Assembly: GCA_024362935.1 (NCBI GenBank)
Contig: JANCRA010000010.1
Location: forward strand, 12,516,501 to 12,580,500
From: Setophaga petechia
Taxonomy: Eukaryota > Chordata > Aves > Passeriformes > Parulidae
Direction of reading: 5' to 3'
DNA length: 64,000 bases
Part shown: piece by piece, positions 60,661 through 64,000 of the stretch
Position numbering within the stretch: the first letter of the stretch is position 1
Layout of the letters: the number at the start of each line of letters is the position of its first letter
The notes under the pieces: generated by a model
What the model saw: the letters and a program-made list of their open reading frames with translations, nothing else
The model's database searches: none
Told to the model about the DNA's origin: nothing
Position numbers and translations under genes: made by a program

Positions 60661-63600
60661 ACATCAAATATGCTCTGTTCAGCTAATGCTATTTTTAGTA
60701 TTAGAAAGGGAGTAATCTTCCTGACCCCTGAAAATTCTGTAAGATATCATGATGAATAATTATTCTTAGTCATCTCAGCATGTTTAATTTAGCATAACTG
60801 CACCTTTGCTAAGAAACAAGATGGCTGGATTTATGCTAAGTCCTACAATTAGTTCTCTCTGTCAGATAAAAGCTGTACTCAGTATTTCTCTGTTTCCCGG
60901 TTTGCAGTGATCACTTCAAGATACCTTGCAGAACCATTCAAGAACACTTACACTTGCACAGCCCTGGTATAGGACACAGCCTCATAATAGGAATTTTAGG
61001 TGCTTGAGTAGGATGGAGGTGGCAGTAGGAAATCTTTCTGCTGGGATGCAGCAGCTCCAGATGTAGGTAACAAGAGCATAATTTCTTCCATTCAGTTCTG
61101 CCTGGAACTGATACTCAAAGTAAGCCAGTGATCCTTCTACTCATTTTTTTTTTTTTATAGCTCTTAAAATAAACCATCTTTCAAAACCACTCAGTTTTGC
61201 AGAAACTTGGATACTATTGAATATTTTTGGAGCTGTGTCACTGCCCCCAAGGAAGATGAACAAAGCAACCTTTCCCTACAGACAAATGCCTCTTGCTTAA
61301 GAGGAATTAAATATAGACACTTATTCCTTAGGGCAAAGCTGTACTGAAATGAATATTATTAAGTGACTTAAAAAATATCGTTTTGAATGTTCTGGTTTGT
61401 TAGGATATTTCCTCAGGAAACAGTTTCATTCTTACCTTTTGCTGATCTGTTATGAATTGTTGCCTTTGATTTCTTAGCTGTTTGCTGCTGCAAATAGCAA
61501 CAAACTTTCCTCTCTGAACTCTTTCCAGAAAAGCTGAAGCTTTCTTGAGAAAGGATCTGGGAAGACCAAACAATATTGTTTAGCAAAACAAAATGTGCAC
61601 TCAAAGTGTCCCAAGGATCACTGTAAGAAATGGCCTCAAGCTTGGCAGTCTTAGCAGAAAACTCAGGGCTTAAAGAGGACTATGGAGTCTGAGCATGGAC
61701 ACATTCACTACCAAAAATAGGCTTTTAAAAAGCATAGTTAGAGGATTTCAGGAACACCTTTTCAAAGGAATTGTCTAACCAGGCAGGTGAATTTTGTGTA
61801 CCCTGTCTCAAGACTTGCACATAGTTATTATATAAATGTATTTTAATCCCCAGACATCTCAATGCAAAACTCCCACAGGACAGCATTTGGACCTTTTGGG
61901 AGCCATGGGGGCACAAGGGTCTGGGCACACACCTCTGCCAACACCCTCAGGCTGTGCCCTTTGCTCAGCCAGCCCTTGGTCACTGGGGGCCAGTGTCCTA
62001 CCCCTGTCATGGAACAGACACACACAAATGTCACAGATCCCCTTCTAAGAGCAGGACCTGCCTGTGGCCTGGGTGGCAGGGAAGACATTTTAGCAGCATG
62101 AAAATAACAGAGTCAGGTTTCCCCCAAGGATCCTTGAGCAATTTATGAGCTTCCTCAGGAAGATTTATTTAAGTGATATTATGAAAGTTGATAAATGTAA
62201 CATAAATGTCCTGATGCTGCTGTTATTAGGCACAAAAAGGAAGATTATGGAACCCAGACTCCCCTTCAAAATGCAGATACTGAGGGTGTCTCCCCATCAG
62301 TCACCATGCACTCACATGGTGCTTCCCTGGCTGCACACCTGCAAACTCCTGCTCATGGTGTCATTTATTTGTGCCAGTCCTAATCTAGCAAACTTTCCCC
62401 ACTAAAAACCAACAGCAACAACTTTTCCAGTTCTGTTTCAGTCATGACTTTTGTCCTTTTCTCCCAAACACCAAGCAAAGCCCCCAGTTCCTTTTCCCCA
62501 TCGATGTGCTCTCCACAGGCAGGAGAAAGGGATGTTGCTCATCCTTGGCCACTGCAGCCCTGTTCAGGGCCTGTCACCCCCAGGCAGAGAGAAATGAGGG
62601 AGAAAACTTGTGTCCCTGCCCTGCAGCTGGGCTGCAGCATGTCAGCCTGCTCATGTGTTTAGTATGTTTGCAGCTGCCTTTACTCAGCTCCACAGCAGAG
62701 GCTGATCAGGCTCACTGGGGCTGTGCCAGGCTCTCCTGAAAGAAAAAAAAAAATGACAAGGGAAAAGGTATTTATTTATAACCAGCTTGTGAGATGGAAA
62801 AGTGGTTTCTATATTTAATAGAAAATGTTCCCAACTGATTAACCCTGGTAGTATTAGGTTTGGGGACTTGTTTGGTTCCATTTGAGCATTAGCTACTATA
62901 CTTATATTTCCAGTCCCATAGCATTATTGTTTACTGCTTAGAGAGGGGATAGTTTATTCTCAATCTGCCAGAAGATCCAGACTTAGAATTGCACTGTCAA
63001 GAGGAAGGGAAGACAGCAATTTTCAAGGTTTTTCTGAGTTCTTATTTTGTACTTGAAAAAGAGAATTTGTGTGTGAATACACTTGGTACTTAGTGCTGCA
63101 GCCATCGGTACCACATGAGCCCCTGTCCTGTGATCTTGTAGCAAGATCACTTCTGCCTTTTGAGGCCAAATTCAAGGGCATGCTCCCACCTAAAGAGCAA
63201 GTTTAGAAACGCTGTATAAGATTTTCTGGGGGGATGCCCACTTCAAAGGAAGTGTGAGCAGGTATTTCTCCATGCCTCCATGCAGTGAGGTGATGCAGTA
63301 GCTGCAGTGGCAGAACACAGCTGGATGCAGGCAGGCACTCACCCACAGATGCTCCTGGAGCTGCCCTGCCAACACCTCACAGCCCTCTGCAATCAGTGTC
63401 CTGCCACCATAGCACAGAGGCAAAACACACTTGAGAAAGGCTGTCAAACATGGGTGCAAACTGAGGGAAAGAAGTTCCTTATGCAGATAATCTCTGAGTT
63501 CCAGCATGGGTAGATTACATTCTTCAAATTTGCATCACCATTTCTTCTTCAAAGGTATGCAGTGCATGATCCCTCTACCCTGCTGTGAACTGCTGTGCCA

Positions 63601-64000
63601 GGCTGTGAAAAAAGCCCTGCTGTAACATTCAGTCCCAGACATGGGTACATTCCAGGAGCAGAGACACTATTTCTGTGCCTTTCATTCTACCCTGTCCAGC
63701 TGAGCTTGTTTTGAAACTGACTTTCTATTTGTGAGAGACTTTGGAGATACTTGGCTAAAGCATTCACATGGATCTCCCTTTCCAGCTTAGGCTGCATTTC
63801 TCTTGTGGTGCATTAAGGGAACTCAGACACAAGGAGCTCTAATTAACTCACACAAAGCTACAGACGTATTTGGAGAAGACTCCAAGTACAAAAAGACTCT
63901 GTAACCCCTAGATTGTATCACTTTTATTATTCTTCCACCTCTTCTCCTTAGTAATGAGGAACATTTTTCCAGACTCAGACTCTAATCTGGAGTGTTCATA

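Larger units (their letters stand above)
55400..64000. other. Non-coding stretch right of the SLC41A3 promoter
   Basis: No named gene was found. The longest open frames after 56 kb are about 100-128 codons and look random. The stretch contains a clear CR1 3' end at 60531-60660, a possible tRNA-derived SINE relic near 57990-58090, several poly-A/T runs (for example about 61147-61158) and weakly CR1-like sequence around 59800-60100. In human the neighbour on this side of SLC41A3 is ALDH1L1, but I recognised none of its exons here. Confidence 0.6.

Noticed and set aside
63350..63507. Minus-strand frame ending at a GTGAGT donor, preceded by an AG after pyrimidines
   Set aside because: The splice signals look fair, but I recognise no protein, and one isolated candidate exon without partners is not enough.
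1..64000. CRISPR arrays, operons, ribosome binding sites, bacterial insertion sequences
   Set aside because: The window is eukaryotic with spliced genes. The tandem repeats have no spacer pattern like CRISPR, and prokaryotic signals do not apply.

Overview
This is a vertebrate, almost certainly bird (probably passerine), nuclear window. The evidence is two recognisable vertebrate genes split by GT-AG introns, CR1-type LINE remnants, and solitary endogenous-retrovirus LTRs that I recognise as families common in songbird genomes. Most of the 64 kb is intron or intergenic DNA. The long open frames outside the exons listed here lack protein similarity, splice support or codon bias, and I treat them as chance.

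Left part (1-21.8 kb): a plus-strand carbohydrate sulfotransferase, CHST13 (chondroitin 4-O-sulfotransferase 3). Its last two coding exons are present (16495-16571 and 20526-21371). The first coding exon, which should carry the start Met and Golgi signal anchor, was not found and may lie upstream of the window. Nothing convincingly coding was found in 1-16494. The last intron holds an antisense solo LTR and a 49-bp tandem duplication close to the acceptor.

Middle (21.8-28.6 kb): the intergenic gap between two convergent genes. It holds a GC-rich minisatellite that runs into a small CpG-rich block near 24.2 kb, and little else.

Right-centre (28.6-55.4 kb, minus strand): the whole coding part of SLC41A3, a magnesium transporter of the MgtE/SLC41 family. 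I could join ten coding exons by splice signals and phase into one 485-codon frame, from an ATG at 53947 to a TGA at 29265. Two of these exons (41891-41962 and 32786-32920) have no ATG-initiated open frame of their own and were read directly. A CpG island at 54.9-55.4 kb contains a good donor for a non-coding first exon. The introns contain two further LTR-like elements, old CR1 pieces, a nested repeat pair and several tandem repeats.

The most interesting signal is a second exon at 48889-49083 that encodes another version of the first membrane helix of SLC41A3, ends in the same splice phase, and has its own ATG. It predicts an alternative 453-residue transporter with a different N-terminus.

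Far right (55.4-64 kb): no gene recognised; one clear CR1 3' end and one possible tRNA-derived SINE relic. The two genes do not form one pathway: CHST13 sulfates chondroitin in the Golgi, and SLC41A3 moves Mg2+ across a membrane. No previously unknown multigene system was seen.
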